This document shows, in pieces, positions 1-7,993 of a stretch of 64,000 nucleotides of DNA (the stretch's first letter is position 1; each line of letters begins with the position of its first letter). The stretch is taken from contig NZ_CP107780.1 of NCBI RefSeq assembly GCF_036345175.1, forward strand, positions 7,998,001 through 8,062,000, read 5' to 3'. The DNA comes from Streptomyces sp. NBC_00576 (GTDB lineage Bacteria; Actinomycetota; Actinomycetes; Streptomycetales; Streptomycetaceae). The position numbers and the translations under genes were made by a program. The notes beneath the pieces are model-generated. The model ran no database searches. It had not been told where the DNA came from and worked only from the letters and a program-made list of their open reading frames with translations.

Positions 1-60
1 TCGCTGGCGAGCATCATCGCGTCGGAACCGAACTCCTACTACTACGCCTACCGCACCTGA
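1..60 (+). CDS. 3' end of a CDS entering from the left edge
   Basis: Only the last 19 codons and a TGA stop at 58-60 lie in the window. The frame reads SLASIIASEPNSYYYAYRT, with third positions almost all G or C, so it is coding. The tail is rich in tyrosine. Nothing in it identifies a family. The gene converges on the coiled-coil gene ending at 154, with a strong hairpin in between. Confidence 0.7.
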   Translation, partial: SLASIIASEPNSYYYAYRT

Positions 61-76
61 TCGCCCCGGTCCCGCC

Positions 77-104
77 CGCTCCGGCCCTTCCCCGGGCCGG
101 GGCG
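77..104 (+). terminator. hairpin terminator after the left-edge gene
   Basis: CGCTCCGGCCC (77-87) pairs with GGGCCGGGGCG (94-104), an 11-bp stem with one G-U pair and a 6-nt loop. It lies between two convergent genes and could serve both. There is no U tract, as is usual in Streptomyces. Confidence 0.6.
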
Positions 105-153
105 GCGGATCCTGCAGTCCCCCGTAGCCCCGTAGCCCCGGAGCGGGGCGCGC

Positions 154-1602
154 TCACTGGTGGGCGGTCGTCCCGCGCTCCTCGCGGATACGGGCGACCA
201 CGTCGGCCACCGTGTGCCGCACGGCCTCCGCCTCCGTCAGGAAGTGCCAGTAGTCGGGGTGGCGGCCCTCCAGCCCGGCGATCGCGCGCTCCAGCCGGGC
301 CACCGACTCGTCCAGCGGGCGGGCGTCCCGCGGGTCCGGGGTGTTGCGCCCCGACATGGCCAGCCGCTGCGCGTCCCGGATCGCGAAGCGCGTGCGGTCG
401 ATCTCGCTCTTCGGGTCCTTCTGTACGGCGTTCAGCCGCCGCAGCCGGTCCCCGGCCGCCGACACCGCCTCGTCGGTGGTGTTCAGCAGCGCCCGCACCG
501 TCGACAGCAGCGCCGTCGCGTCCGGCCAGCGCTGGGCGTCCCGCGCCGTCTGCGCCTCCTTGAGCCTGGCCTCGGCCTGCCGCACGTGGTCCGTGGCCTG
601 TTCCGGTACGTGCTGGAGGTCCTGCCAGCAGTCCGCCGAGAACCGTCTGCGCAGCTCGCTCAGCACCGGCTCCACCTGCCCCGACCGGGTGGTCAGCGCC
701 TCGGCGCGGGTACGCAGCGACACCAGCCGGTGATCGATCTCGGCGGCCCGCTCCGGCAACCGCTCCGCCTCCGCCCGCACCCCCTCCGCCTCGCGCGCGA
801 CCCGGTCGGCCCGCTCCAGCGTCTCCGGCACGCCGTGCTGCCCCGCCCCCTGGTTGAGCCGGGTCAGCTCGGGCCCGAGGGCGGCGAGCCGGGCGGCGAG
901 GTCGTCCGCCCTGAGCCCCGATCCCCGTACCGCGTCCAGGGCGTTCGAGGCTGCCAGCAGCGACTGGCGGGCGCGCTCCACGGAGGGCGCGAGCCGGGCC
1001 AACTGCGTCTCCGCCTTGCCGAGCAGCGGCCCGAGCCCGTCCGCGAAGCGGTCCAGGTCCTGCTTGACCCGCCCCAGCTCCTCCTTGGCCTTCGTCAGCT
1101 CGGAGCGCGCGTGGGTGGCGGCCGAGGCCTCCAGATCGTCGCGGTCGAGGTCGTGGGCGTCGATGGCGGTGATGTACTGGCCGCTGGCCTCGTCGATCCG
1201 GCGCCCGAGCCCGTCGAAGTCGGCGACCGCGCGCCGGGCCGCAGGGGTGTCGTCGACGGCCTTGATGGTCTCTATGGAGATCCGCAGATCCCGCTGAGCG
1301 GTGTCCAGTTCGTAGAAGGCAGCAGCTGCGGCGTCCTTCGCGGCCTGCGCCTCGGCACGCTGGCTCTCGGCCCGCCCACCGAACCACCGCCGCGTACCGC
1401 CACCGGCGAAGGCGGCGGGCAGGGCGAGGAGCAGCGGCAACGGGAGCAGTACGAGCGTCAGCGCGTCCCGGGCGGCGGCGCGCACACCGGTACGACGGGC
1501 CTGGGCCGGGCGGTGTGGTGAGGGGGGCGGCGGTGACGGGTGGGACGTCTGGTGCGCGCGCGGCGCAATCGGCGTGTACGGCTCAGAAGTAGTCGCCGTC
1601 AC
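154..1602 (-). CDS. membrane-anchored coiled-coil protein, function unknown
   Basis: The 482-residue protein has a short Pro/Ser-rich N-terminus and one hydrophobic segment near residues 45-70 (Leu/Pro/Ala rich). A long Ala/Glu/Arg-rich helical region then runs to the C-terminus with heptad-like spacing, so an extended coiled coil is likely. I recognise no catalytic motif and no named family. GTG at 1602 is chosen as start because GGGAGAGG sits just upstream; an upstream ATG in frame lacks a ribosome site. The gene is transcribed towards the left edge and stands alone. A structural or cell-envelope role is inference only. Confidence 0.75.
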   Translation of the reverse strand: MTATTSEPYTPIAPRAHQTSHPSPPPPSPHRPAQARRTGVRAAARDALTLVLLPLPLLLALPAAFAGGGTRRWFGGRAESQRAEAQAAKDAAAAAFYELDTAQRDLRISIETIKAVDDTPAARRAVADFDGLGRRIDEASGQYITAIDAHDLDRDDLEASAATHARSELTKAKEELGRVKQDLDRFADGLGPLLGKAETQLARLAPSVERARQSLLAASNALDAVRGSGLRADDLAARLAALGPELTRLNQGAGQHGVPETLERADRVAREAEGVRAEAERLPERAAEIDHRLVSLRTRAEALTTRSGQVEPVLSELRRRFSADCWQDLQHVPEQATDHVRQAEARLKEAQTARDAQRWPDATALLSTVRALLNTTDEAVSAAGDRLRRLNAVQKDPKSEIDRTRFAIRDAQRLAMSGRNTPDPRDARPLDESVARLERAIAGLEGRHPDYWHFLTEAEAVRHTVADVVARIREERGTTAHQ

Positions 1603-1692
1603 ATCCCTCTCCCGTGCTGTGATCTGCCCTGCCCGGTTCATTCTCCCACCGGTTGAGGACGAACACACGGCCCGGTCGGTTCGCGCTGCGCG

Positions 1693-1728
1693 TACCCGGT
1701 CACATACCCGGTCACATACCCGGTCACG
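1693..1728. repeat. three tandem copies of a 12-bp unit
   Basis: TACCCGGTCACA occurs three times end to end (1693-1704, 1705-1716, 1717-1728; the last copy ends in G). It lies about 90 bp upstream of the coiled-coil gene start and 43 bp past the DUF4097 gene stop, so it could be a direct-repeat regulator site for the former. No function is shown. Confidence 0.8.
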
Positions 1729-1770
1729 AATCGAGCCGCGTACCGAGCGCGCACCGGGCCACCGCGAGGC

Positions 1771-2574
1771 TCACGCCCCGGCGACCCGCACCCGTATGCT
1801 CCCGTCCTTCGTCTTCGCCGACACCACATGCGCACTGCTCTCGGCGCGCGGCACGGACACCTTCACGGAGCCGTCGTCGGAGTCCGCCGTCACGCGGTAC
1901 GTCTCACGGGGCAGCTCGATCGTGAGCGAGCCGTCGTCACTGCTCGACTCGACGAGGTCCGGCACGGAGGCGAGTTCGAGCCGTACCGAGCCGTCCTCGG
2001 AGTGCGCCCGCACCTGCTGGGAGCGCACGCCGAGGGCGCGGATCGAACCGTCGTCGGTGCGCAGCCGCAGCGGGCCGGTGGAGTCCTTGACGGTGACGGA
2101 GCCGTCCTCGGAGCGGATGTCGAGGGCCTGGTCGAAGCCGCGCGCGGTGACCCGTCCGTCCCCGTTCCGCACGACGACGGAGACACCGCGCGGTACCTCG
2201 ATCCGGTGCTTGGCGGAGCAGTCGGCGACCACGCCCGAGCACCTCACCCGCAGCTTGAGCCGGTCGTCCTCCATGGCCCAGGTCACTTTGGGGTCCTTGC
2301 CCATGGTGACGGAGCCCTGGAACCACCGGGTGACCTCGATCCGGCCCGACTTGTCGGAGTCCGCGGCGACGATGTCGAGCGCGGACTCGTTCGAGTCGAC
2401 GGTGAGCGTGCGCCCCTGCAGTGCGAAGGAACGCTGCTCGGGATCCTTGTCGTCCCCGGCGGAGGCACAGGCCGACGCGGTGGCGACGAGCGCGACGGCG
2501 ACGCTGGTGACGGCGATGACACGGGTGCGAGCGCGAGGGCGGGTGCGGATGCGCGGAAATTCTGAACGGGCCAT
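1771..2574 (-). CDS. DUF4097-type lipoprotein (beta-strand repeat adhesin-like)
   Basis: The 267-residue precursor has an Arg-rich N-terminus, a hydrophobic stretch and a lipobox ending at Cys36 (VATASAC). The rest is a series of short repeats such as DGSV, DGSI and DDGS alternating with beta strands, which is typical of the DUF4097 putative adhesin family (right-handed beta-helix-like). The mature protein should be lipid-anchored on the outer face of the membrane. ATG at 2574 is used because upstream in-frame sequence lacks a signal peptide; AGGGGG lies about 12 nt before it. The gene is monocistronic. Family members' biochemical role is not established. Confidence 0.85.
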   Translation of the reverse strand: MARSEFPRIRTRPRARTRVIAVTSVAVALVATASACASAGDDKDPEQRSFALQGRTLTVDSNESALDIVAADSDKSGRIEVTRWFQGSVTMGKDPKVTWAMEDDRLKLRVRCSGVVADCSAKHRIEVPRGVSVVVRNGDGRVTARGFDQALDIRSEDGSVTVKDSTGPLRLRTDDGSIRALGVRSQQVRAHSEDGSVRLELASVPDLVESSSDDGSLTIELPRETYRVTADSDDGSVKVSVPRAESSAHVVSAKTKDGSIRVRVAGA

Positions 2575-2752
2575 GGTCCTAGTCCCCCTGAGGCGAACGC
2601 GGGACCGGTGATCGGCGATCGGTGGAGCCGGCCCTGCGACACTCTTCGACCGTACGGAGCCGGCGCTCGCCCGGGCATCCGGGACGCTCCCCGATCCAGG
2701 GTGGGGAAAACCCCCGAATCCGGGCCCGAAGATCTCCGGGGCGGATACGCGT

Positions 2753-2783
2753 TTGCGAGGCAGTGCCCCGGGCAATGTAGGCT
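2753..2783 (+). promoter_or_regulatory. putative promoter of tRNA-Val
   Basis: TTGCGA (2753-2758) and TAGGCT (2778-2783) are separated by 19 bp. The second fits TANNNT and lies 13 nt before the mature tRNA. The spacing is slightly long, so this is a suggestion. Confidence 0.4.
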
Positions 2784-2796
2784 GACGACTCGTCCT

Positions 2797-2871
2797 GGGC
2801 GCGTAGCTCAGCGGTAGAGCGCCGCCCTTACAAGGCGGATGTCGGCGGTTCGAAACCGTCCGCGCCCACCA
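2797..2871 (+). tRNA. tRNA-Val (anticodon UAC)
   Basis: The 75-nt cloverleaf is complete. The acceptor GGGCGCG pairs with CGCGCCC, the D stem is GCTC/GAGC, the anticodon stem is CCGCC/GGCGG around loop CTTACAA (anticodon TAC, reading GUA), and the T arm is GGCGG-TTCGAAA-CCGTC with one G-U pair. The CCA end is encoded (2869-2871). GUA is a rare codon in high-GC genomes. Confidence 0.97.
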
Positions 2872-2922
2872 GGATGGTCAGTGCGTCTGACCAGCAGTCG
2901 AAGCCTCGGCTTCCTGCCCCCG

Positions 2923-2954
2923 ACCGGCCCCGGACCGCGCGTCCGGGGCTGGTT
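2923..2954 (+). terminator. terminator of the tRNA-Val transcript
   Basis: ACCGGCCCCGGAC (2923-2935) pairs along 13 positions with GTCCGGGGCTGGT (2941-2953), with one G-U pair and a 5-nt loop CGCGC. It lies 51 nt after the tRNA and is strong enough to terminate alone. Confidence 0.75.
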
Positions 2955-3058
2955 GCGTGAGCGCTGCACAAGTCGCTGCGTGAGCGGCTCGGACGACCCC
3001 CGCACGGAACCGTGACTTCCACATGGTCAACGCGGACTTGTCATGGTGTGATCACGGG

Positions 3059-4291
3059 ATGCTCGGTTTCCTCATCCGTCGCCTGCCCTTCTGGGTCCGC
3101 GAACCCTTGCTCGTCGTCATCGGGTCCCTCTTCGGCGTGCGCATCATGTATTTCGCCGTCCGTGATCAGGATCTGGCCCTGGCCGGTATCGGCGCGGTCT
3201 TCCTCCTGGTCGCCGCGATCAGCGGCTACAGGGTCGTCAGTGCCCTGCGCGCACGCCGAAACCCGAGTCCGGCGGTCTCCGTGGCCGGGACGGCGGTCGG
3301 CGCCGCAGCCCAGGTCCAGGCCCAGGCTCCGGTCCAGGCCCAGGCCCAGGCCCAGGCCCAGGCCCAGGCCCAGGCCCAGGCCCAGGCTCCGGTCCAGGCC
3401 CAGGCTCCGGTCCAGGCCCAGGCCCAGGCCCAGGCCCAGGCCCAGGCCCAGGCCCAGGCCCAGGCTCCGGTCCAGGCCCAGGCTCCGGTCCAGGCCCAGG
3501 CCCAGGCCCAGGCCCAGGCTCCGGTCCAGGCCCAGGCTCCGGGCCCGGCCGGTCCGCCTCCTTCTCCGGGTACTCCGGAGAAGGAGCCCAGCGAGTGGGG
3601 TCAGGTCTTCGCAGCCGTGGCCGTGCTCGGGTTGATCGCGGCCGTACTGTGGGTGGCCCCGCACGTACTTCCGTCCGACAACGTCAACAACACCCCCCAG
3701 CCCGCCTCGTGTTCGGACGGAGAGGCAGAGCACGAGAAGCTGCCGCAGGTCTACAAGAAGGCGCCCCGGCCCGCGACCGGCGAGGAGCTGTGCGAGGCGC
3801 TCAACCGGGCGGACCTGGCCACGCTCCTGGGAACCCCCGAGGAGACTGCGACCTCTGCTTCCGGCAGCAACAACACCTCTCCCCTGACGGATGAGAAGGT
3901 CGCCGCGCCGGAGGCCCAGGTCGCGTTCGAGACGTACACCGTGCAGCTCCTGGCCACCTACAACCACATGACGACCGACCAGTACGTGAAGCTGATGAAG
4001 TACGGGAGTGAGCAGGACGTCGAGACCCTCACGGTTCTCGGCCGGCCCGCGGTCCTCTCCTCGAATTACACGATGAAGATCGAGTTCAACCTCGGGGGCG
4101 GCAACTCCGCCAGACCGGTCGAGAACGGCCCCCTGGCCAGGACGCTGACCGTGGCTCTCGACCGTGCCGACCGGGGCGGCTACTACGACATCACCGTGTG
4201 GAGCGACACCGGAGCCCTCCCAGACGACAGCGCTCTCCGCGACATCGCCGAGAAGGTTCTTCCGACGCTCCCCGAACGGCCTGTTCGATAG
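3059..4291 (+). CDS. membrane protein with a Gln-Ala repeat linker and extracytoplasmic domain
   Basis: The protein (410 residues from ATG 3059) has two or three hydrophobic segments near the N-terminus. A linker of QA dipeptides interrupted by APVQ units spans about residues 84-162. One transmembrane segment follows (residues about 182-203), then a soluble ectodomain with a CEAL motif and mixed alpha/beta character. The C-terminal part resembles Streptomyces DUF6215-type proteins from memory; I could not confirm this. An in-frame ATG at 3023 exists but neither start has a good ribosome site, and codons before 3059 look less coding-like. It lies 163 bp before a Ser/Thr kinase on the same strand and may be its partner, which is inference. 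Confidence 0.75.
   Translation: MLGFLIRRLPFWVREPLLVVIGSLFGVRIMYFAVRDQDLALAGIGAVFLLVAAISGYRVVSALRARRNPSPAVSVAGTAVGAAAQVQAQAPVQAQAQAQAQAQAQAQAQAPVQAQAPVQAQAQAQAQAQAQAQAQAPVQAQAPVQAQAQAQAQAPVQAQAPGPAGPPPSPGTPEKEPSEWGQVFAAVAVLGLIAAVLWVAPHVLPSDNVNNTPQPASCSDGEAEHEKLPQVYKKAPRPATGEELCEALNRADLATLLGTPEETATSASGSNNTSPLTDEKVAAPEAQVAFETYTVQLLATYNHMTTDQYVKLMKYGSEQDVETLTVLGRPAVLSSNYTMKIEFNLGGGNSARPVENGPLARTLTVALDRADRGGYYDITVWSDTGALPDDSALRDIAEKVLPTLPERPVR
3307..3546 (+). repeat. GCCCAG hexamer tandem repeat inside a CDS
   Basis: About 240 bp are built almost entirely from two interleaved units: GCCCAG (encoding Gln-Ala) and GCTCCGGTCCAG (Ala-Pro-Val-Gln). All units are multiples of 6 bp, so copy-number change keeps frame and alters only the length of the linker between the cytoplasmic end and the next membrane segment. 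The opposite strand gives Leu-Gly repeats, which are a shadow. Confidence 0.92.
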
Positions 4292-4454
4292 GACACCGCA
4301 GGACCGGACGAGCGGCCCCGGCGGTTTCGCCGAGGGGCCACTTCGTGTGGTCACTTCGTGTGACGAGGTGTGGTGAGCGCGACCTTCGGCTCGGCCCCAC
4401 ATGTGCGCCGGATATCGTGAGCCACAGCTTGCCGGTGGGACGGAGAGGTTTGCG

Positions 4455-6020
4455 GTGTCGGACGTGTCGGACGAGGGACGGCTCATCGCCGGGCGGTACC
4501 GGCTGACCGAGCAGATCGGCCGTGGTGGCATGGGCACGGTCTGGCTGGCCGCCGACGAGATGCTCAATCGCCGCGTCGCGCTCAAGCGGCTGCACGAGGA
4601 CTCTCGGTACGCCGACGACGAACTGGCCCTGATGTACGAGCGCACCCGCCGCGAGGCGCAGAGCGCTGCCCGGATCGCGCATCCGAACGTGGTCGTCGTC
4701 CATGACGTCGTCGAGGACGACGGGCTGCCCTGCATCGTCATGGAGTACGTGCCGTCCACCACGCTGGGCGCCCTGCTCAAGAGCGGCGGAACCGTTTCCC
4801 CCGAGGAGGCCGCCCGGGTCGGCCGGGGCATGGTCGGAGCGCTGCGGGCCGCCCACGAGGCCGGCGTACTGCACCGTGACGTCAAGCCGGGCAACGTCCT
4901 GCTCACCGAGGGCGGCCGGGTCGTCCTCACCGACTTCGGTATCGCCACGGCGACCGGGACCAGCACCCTCACCCGGACCGGCGAGATCGTCGGCTCCATC
5001 GACTACATGGCACCGGAGCGAGTCCAGGGCGACACTCCTGGCCCCGCCTCCGACCTCTGGGCCCTGGGCGCGACCCTTTATCAGGCGGTGGAGGGGCAGC
5101 CGCCGTTCCGCAGGCTCACGCCGGTCGAGACGGCGTACTCCATCGTCACCGCCCCCGTGGGGCCGATGAAGCAGGCCGGCCCGCTGGAGCCGCTGATCAC
5201 GGCCCTGCTGGCCAAGGACCCCGCCGAGCGGCCCTCGGCGGAGGAGACGGAACTGGCGCTGCGAGCGGTGACCGAGGACACGGAACCGCGCGCGTGGACG
5301 GCGTCCGGTCCGCTGTCGATACCGGGACGGGCTCCGGATCCCGACCGAACCGGCGGCACGCGCAGGAGGACCGGTGCGGGGCAAGTGGCACCCGTGCGGC
5401 CTGGACCCGCGCGCGGGCGCCGTACCGTCCTCTGGAGCGCGGTCGCGGTGATTCTGGTCGCCGGGGGCATCGCGGGCGGCCTCCACTACGTGAACTCGTC
5501 CGGCGAGGACACGCAGAGCGCGGGTTCGGTGACGAGTCCCCCCCCGACGACCTACGCGCCCTCGCCCGTCCCCGACGGCTACCACCTGGTCACGGAGAAG
5601 GAGCTCGGCATCGCCTTCCCGGTGCCGGACGGCTGGACGCCGAAAACGCGGAAGTCCGACGGGGTCGACTACATCGACGAGACCCGGCTGGCCGGCCTCA
5701 AGATCGGCATGGTGGACCCCGCGGGCGATCCCTTGGCGCACTTCAAGGAGATCGAGGCGAACACGAAGGTCAACTACCCCGGGGACAAATACCGCAAGCT
5801 CTACATGCAGCGCACGACGTACCGGGGCCAGAAGGCCGCCATCTGGGAGTTCACCATCAAGGGCCGGGCTCGGGTCTTCCACGCCATCAACCTCGGCTTC
5901 GGGCAGGAGGGCGGCCGGGAGTACGACATCTATGTCTCGGCGCCCGAGGAGCAGTGGGACACCTTCCGGCCGGTCTTCGACCGGGTGCGGGAAGGTTTCC
6001 GCGTCGCACCCACGTCCTGA
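4455..6020 (+). CDS. Ser/Thr protein kinase with one membrane segment and an ectodomain
   Basis: The 521-residue PknB-type Hanks kinase shows every core element: the glycine loop GRGGMG (22-27), ATP lysine Lys44, catalytic HRD (140-142, within HRDVKPGN), DFG (160-162) and APE in MAPERV. A Pro/Arg-rich juxtamembrane stretch leads to a transmembrane helix near 324-345. An ectodomain of about 170 residues follows, with no PASTA or other repeat I recognise. GTG at 4455 is the start, with GGAGAGG six to seven bases upstream. The gene follows the repeat-bearing membrane protein ending at 4291. Substrates are unknown. Confidence 0.9.
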   Translation: MSDVSDEGRLIAGRYRLTEQIGRGGMGTVWLAADEMLNRRVALKRLHEDSRYADDELALMYERTRREAQSAARIAHPNVVVVHDVVEDDGLPCIVMEYVPSTTLGALLKSGGTVSPEEAARVGRGMVGALRAAHEAGVLHRDVKPGNVLLTEGGRVVLTDFGIATATGTSTLTRTGEIVGSIDYMAPERVQGDTPGPASDLWALGATLYQAVEGQPPFRRLTPVETAYSIVTAPVGPMKQAGPLEPLITALLAKDPAERPSAEETELALRAVTEDTEPRAWTASGPLSIPGRAPDPDRTGGTRRRTGAGQVAPVRPGPARGRRTVLWSAVAVILVAGGIAGGLHYVNSSGEDTQSAGSVTSPPPTTYAPSPVPDGYHLVTEKELGIAFPVPDGWTPKTRKSDGVDYIDETRLAGLKIGMVDPAGDPLAHFKEIEANTKVNYPGDKYRKLYMQRTTYRGQKAAIWEFTIKGRARVFHAINLGFGQEGGREYDIYVSAPEEQWDTFRPVFDRVREGFRVAPTS

Positions 6021-6044
6021 GGTCGGGCTGCCGGAGGCCTCAGG
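6016..6044. terminator. hairpin between convergent genes
   Basis: CCTGAGG (6016-6022) pairs with CCTCAGG (6038-6044). The hairpin overlaps the kinase stop codon on one side and the stop of the minus-strand gene on the other, so it may act as a compact bidirectional terminator. Confidence 0.45.
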
Positions 6045-6378
6045 CCCCGTCCGTGCCTTCATGGGCGTGCTTGAGCCGTGTACGTGCGTCGACCCGGTCC
6101 GCTCCCGTGACCTCGGCCCAGAACCGGTGGCCGCTCACGAACACCGCGAGCTCGTGCTCCCGGCGCCGCAGCTTCTCCACCTCGGCCTGTTCGTCGGCGG
6201 TCCAGCCCGGTGAGGCGGGGCGCTCCACCTTGCGCCAGCCGCCGGTGTCACTGAAACCGTCCAGCGGCTCGACCGACCAGGGGAGCCGCTTCAACAGGGT
6301 GGACAGCTCGGCCCGGACCTGATGCAGCTCCTCCTGACCGGCCAGGAGGTCACTCGGGAAGTCATAGGTCGTCGCCAC
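6040..6378 (-). CDS. conserved hypothetical protein, 112 aa
   Basis: This is a small soluble protein with a Trp-rich centre (PWSVEPLDGF, GGWRKVERP) and charged helices at both ends. I recognise no catalytic motif and no family name. The start is GTG at 6378. There is no ribosome site, but a -10-like TACCAT lies exactly 6 nt upstream on the coding strand, so the mRNA is probably leaderless, a common arrangement in Streptomyces. It converges on the kinase gene. Confidence 0.7.
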   Translation of the reverse strand: MATTYDFPSDLLAGQEELHQVRAELSTLLKRLPWSVEPLDGFSDTGGWRKVERPASPGWTADEQAEVEKLRRREHELAVFVSGHRFWAEVTGADRVDARTRLKHAHEGTDGA

Positions 6379-6384
6379 GCGGTA

Positions 6385-6390
6385 ATGGTA
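6385..6390 (-). promoter_or_regulatory. -10 element of a leaderless gene
   Basis: On the minus strand TACCAT (fits TANNNT) ends six bases before the GTG at 6378, placing the first nucleotide of the start codon at about +1. Confidence 0.45.
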
Positions 6391-6430
6391 CGCCTGTTCG
6401 ATTTTGAGATGCGAGTTCCTCCGGGGACTT

Positions 6431-6469
6431 CCTCCCTGTCTTCACGCGAACGAGTGAGCGACAGGGAGG
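6431..6469 (-). terminator. terminator of the ketopantoate reductase-like gene
   Basis: CCTCCCTGTC (6431-6440) and GACAGGGAGG (6460-6469) form a perfect 10-bp stem with a 19-nt loop, just past the stop codon at 6489 of the minus-strand gene. Confidence 0.6.
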
Positions 6470-6488
6470 GACCGACCGGGGAGGGCGG

Positions 6489-7445
6489 TCAGCGGCCCCG
6501 CGCCGCCAGCTCCCGCACCACCCGCGTGGCCACCGGTACGTCCACGCCGTGGCGTTCGGCCGCGCGCAGCAGGGCTCCGCCGATCGCGTCCAGCTCCAGC
6601 GGGCGGCCCGCCTCGGCGTCGCGCTGCATCGACGACCTCATGGCCGGGGGGAAGCCGTCGTAGCGGGTCAGGGCCTGGCCGGGGTCCGCCGGGCCGCCGC
6701 AGGCCAGGCTCACCGCCGCCGTCTCCTTGACCAGAGCGGTGAGCTCGTCGCGGTGGCGGGTGCGGATGTCGCCCAGCGGGAGGCCGTGCAACGTGGTCAG
6801 CAGGGCGAAGGGGGCGAGGAACGACATCTTTGCCCACAGCGCCGCCGCCTCGTCGGGCAGGACGCGGGTGGCCGGTCCGGCGGCCGTGAAGGCGGCGGAG
6901 AGCGCGTCGAGGCGCTCGCGCGGTACCGGGTCGCCGGCCAGGTCGATCTCCACGAAGGGGCTCGCGTGTTCGATCACGCCGGGTGCCGTACGGGTCGACT
7001 CGACGCGGATCACGGCCGGGGCGACGCGGTCGTGGGGGTAACGGGCGCGCAGGTCGGCCGGGTGTTCCACGCCGTTCAGGAACGGGACGACCAGGGCGTC
7101 GCCCAGCGCCTTCGCCGGGGCGCGTTCGAGGGCCGCGTCGAGGTTCGTGTGCTTGACGGCGACGAGAACGGCGTCGACGGGCCTGGACGCCGCCGATGCC
7201 TCCGGGAGCTCGGTCGCCGCGTCCACCTTCGCCGTGAACTCGCCGAACTGGCCGCTGTGGACGCGGATTCCGCCTTCGCGGAGCGTGCGCGCGGTGTCGT
7301 CGCCGGCCAGGCAGAGCACTCGGTGGCCGGCGCGGGAGAGCAGGGCGGCGAGGAGGCCGCCGACGCCGCCGGGGCCGAGTACGGCGAAGGTGAGCGGGTC
7401 CTGACGTACGCCTGTGCGTGTAGCTGTAGCTGAATCCTTCTGCAT
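6489..7445 (-). CDS. 2-dehydropantoate 2-reductase family oxidoreductase (PanE/ApbA)
   Basis: The 318-residue protein has an N-terminal NADPH-binding motif GPGGVGG (24-30) and the family features KHTNLD, FLNGVEHPADL and the C-terminal helical domain with SSMQRDAEAGRPLELDAIGG. PanE enzymes reduce ketopantoate to pantoate in pantothenate synthesis. Many Streptomyces paralogues act on other 2-oxoacids, so the substrate is uncertain. ATG at 7445 gives a natural N-terminus; GGAGAGG lies about 11 nt before it. It is monocistronic, with a hairpin after the stop and a divergent DUF2277 gene upstream. Confidence 0.85.
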   Translation of the reverse strand: MQKDSATATRTGVRQDPLTFAVLGPGGVGGLLAALLSRAGHRVLCLAGDDTARTLREGGIRVHSGQFGEFTAKVDAATELPEASAASRPVDAVLVAVKHTNLDAALERAPAKALGDALVVPFLNGVEHPADLRARYPHDRVAPAVIRVESTRTAPGVIEHASPFVEIDLAGDPVPRERLDALSAAFTAAGPATRVLPDEAAALWAKMSFLAPFALLTTLHGLPLGDIRTRHRDELTALVKETAAVSLACGGPADPGQALTRYDGFPPAMRSSMQRDAEAGRPLELDAIGGALLRAAERHGVDVPVATRVVRELAARGR

Positions 7446-7584
7446 GTCCGATCGAACCTCTCCTCGGTCGGCCCCTGACAGGTGGCCGCTTCGCGGAGCA
7501 TGATCGCAGCCGGTGCGGACGAAGGGCACTCCCCTTTCAGCATGCGGGCGGCGCGGATCGCCCCGTACGCGCGAGACTGGAGGC

Positions 7585-7827
7585 ATGTGCCGCAGCATCA
7601 AGACCCTTCGTCCGCCCGTACTCCCCGAAGAGGCCACCGAGGAGGACATCCGCGCCGCAGCCCTTCAGTACGTCCGCAAGGTCTCCGGCTTCCGGGCGCC
7701 GGCCGCCCACAACCGTGAGGTTTTCGAACGCGCCGTCGACGTCATCGCGGCGGCCACGGCCGAGTTGCTCGCCGGTATCGAGGTGCGCGGCGGGGGTGGA
7801 ACGACGACAGCCCGGCACGCGTCGTAG
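7585..7827 (+). CDS. DUF2277 family small protein
   Basis: The 80-residue protein starts MCRSIKTLRPP and contains EEDIRAAALQYVRKVSGF and a helical AVDVIAAATAELL segment, the hallmark of DUF2277. The start ATG at 7585 follows GGAGG very closely. The function of the family is unknown. The gene is divergent from the ketopantoate reductase-like gene and runs towards the octamer repeat. Confidence 0.88.
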   Translation: MCRSIKTLRPPVLPEEATEEDIRAAALQYVRKVSGFRAPAAHNREVFERAVDVIAAATAELLAGIEVRGGGGTTTARHAS

Positions 7828-7857
7828 AACGCGCACCGGGCTGCGATGCTATTGGCT

Positions 7858-7993
7858 GAGCCAGTGAGCCAGTGAGCCAGTGAGCCAGTGAGCCAGTGAG
7901 CCAGTGAGCCAGTGAGCCAGTGAGCCAGTGGGTCGGTGAGCCAGTGGGTCACTGAACCTCTGAGCCATCGAGCCCCTGTGCCACCAAGCCTCT
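7858..7993. repeat. octamer tandem repeat GAGCCAGT
   Basis: There are nine perfect end-to-end copies (7858-7929), followed by about eight degenerate octamers in the same register (for example GGGTCGGT, GAGCCAGT, GAGCCATC, GAGCCCCT) that reach the stop codon of the alpha-galactosidase gene at 7992-7994. The array fills the space between two convergent genes. Confidence 0.93.

Noticed and set aside
1693..1728. Iteron-type replication origin
   Set aside because: Only three 12-bp repeats are present, with no AT-rich region or replication gene nearby.
3041..4999. Long minus-strand open frame rich in Leu-Gly repeats
   Set aside because: It is the complement of the Gln-Ala repeat and kinase genes; codon bias favours the plus strand.
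7858..7993. CRISPR-like array
   Set aside because: The 8-bp units are contiguous with no spacers and no cas genes are present, so it is a simple tandem repeat.
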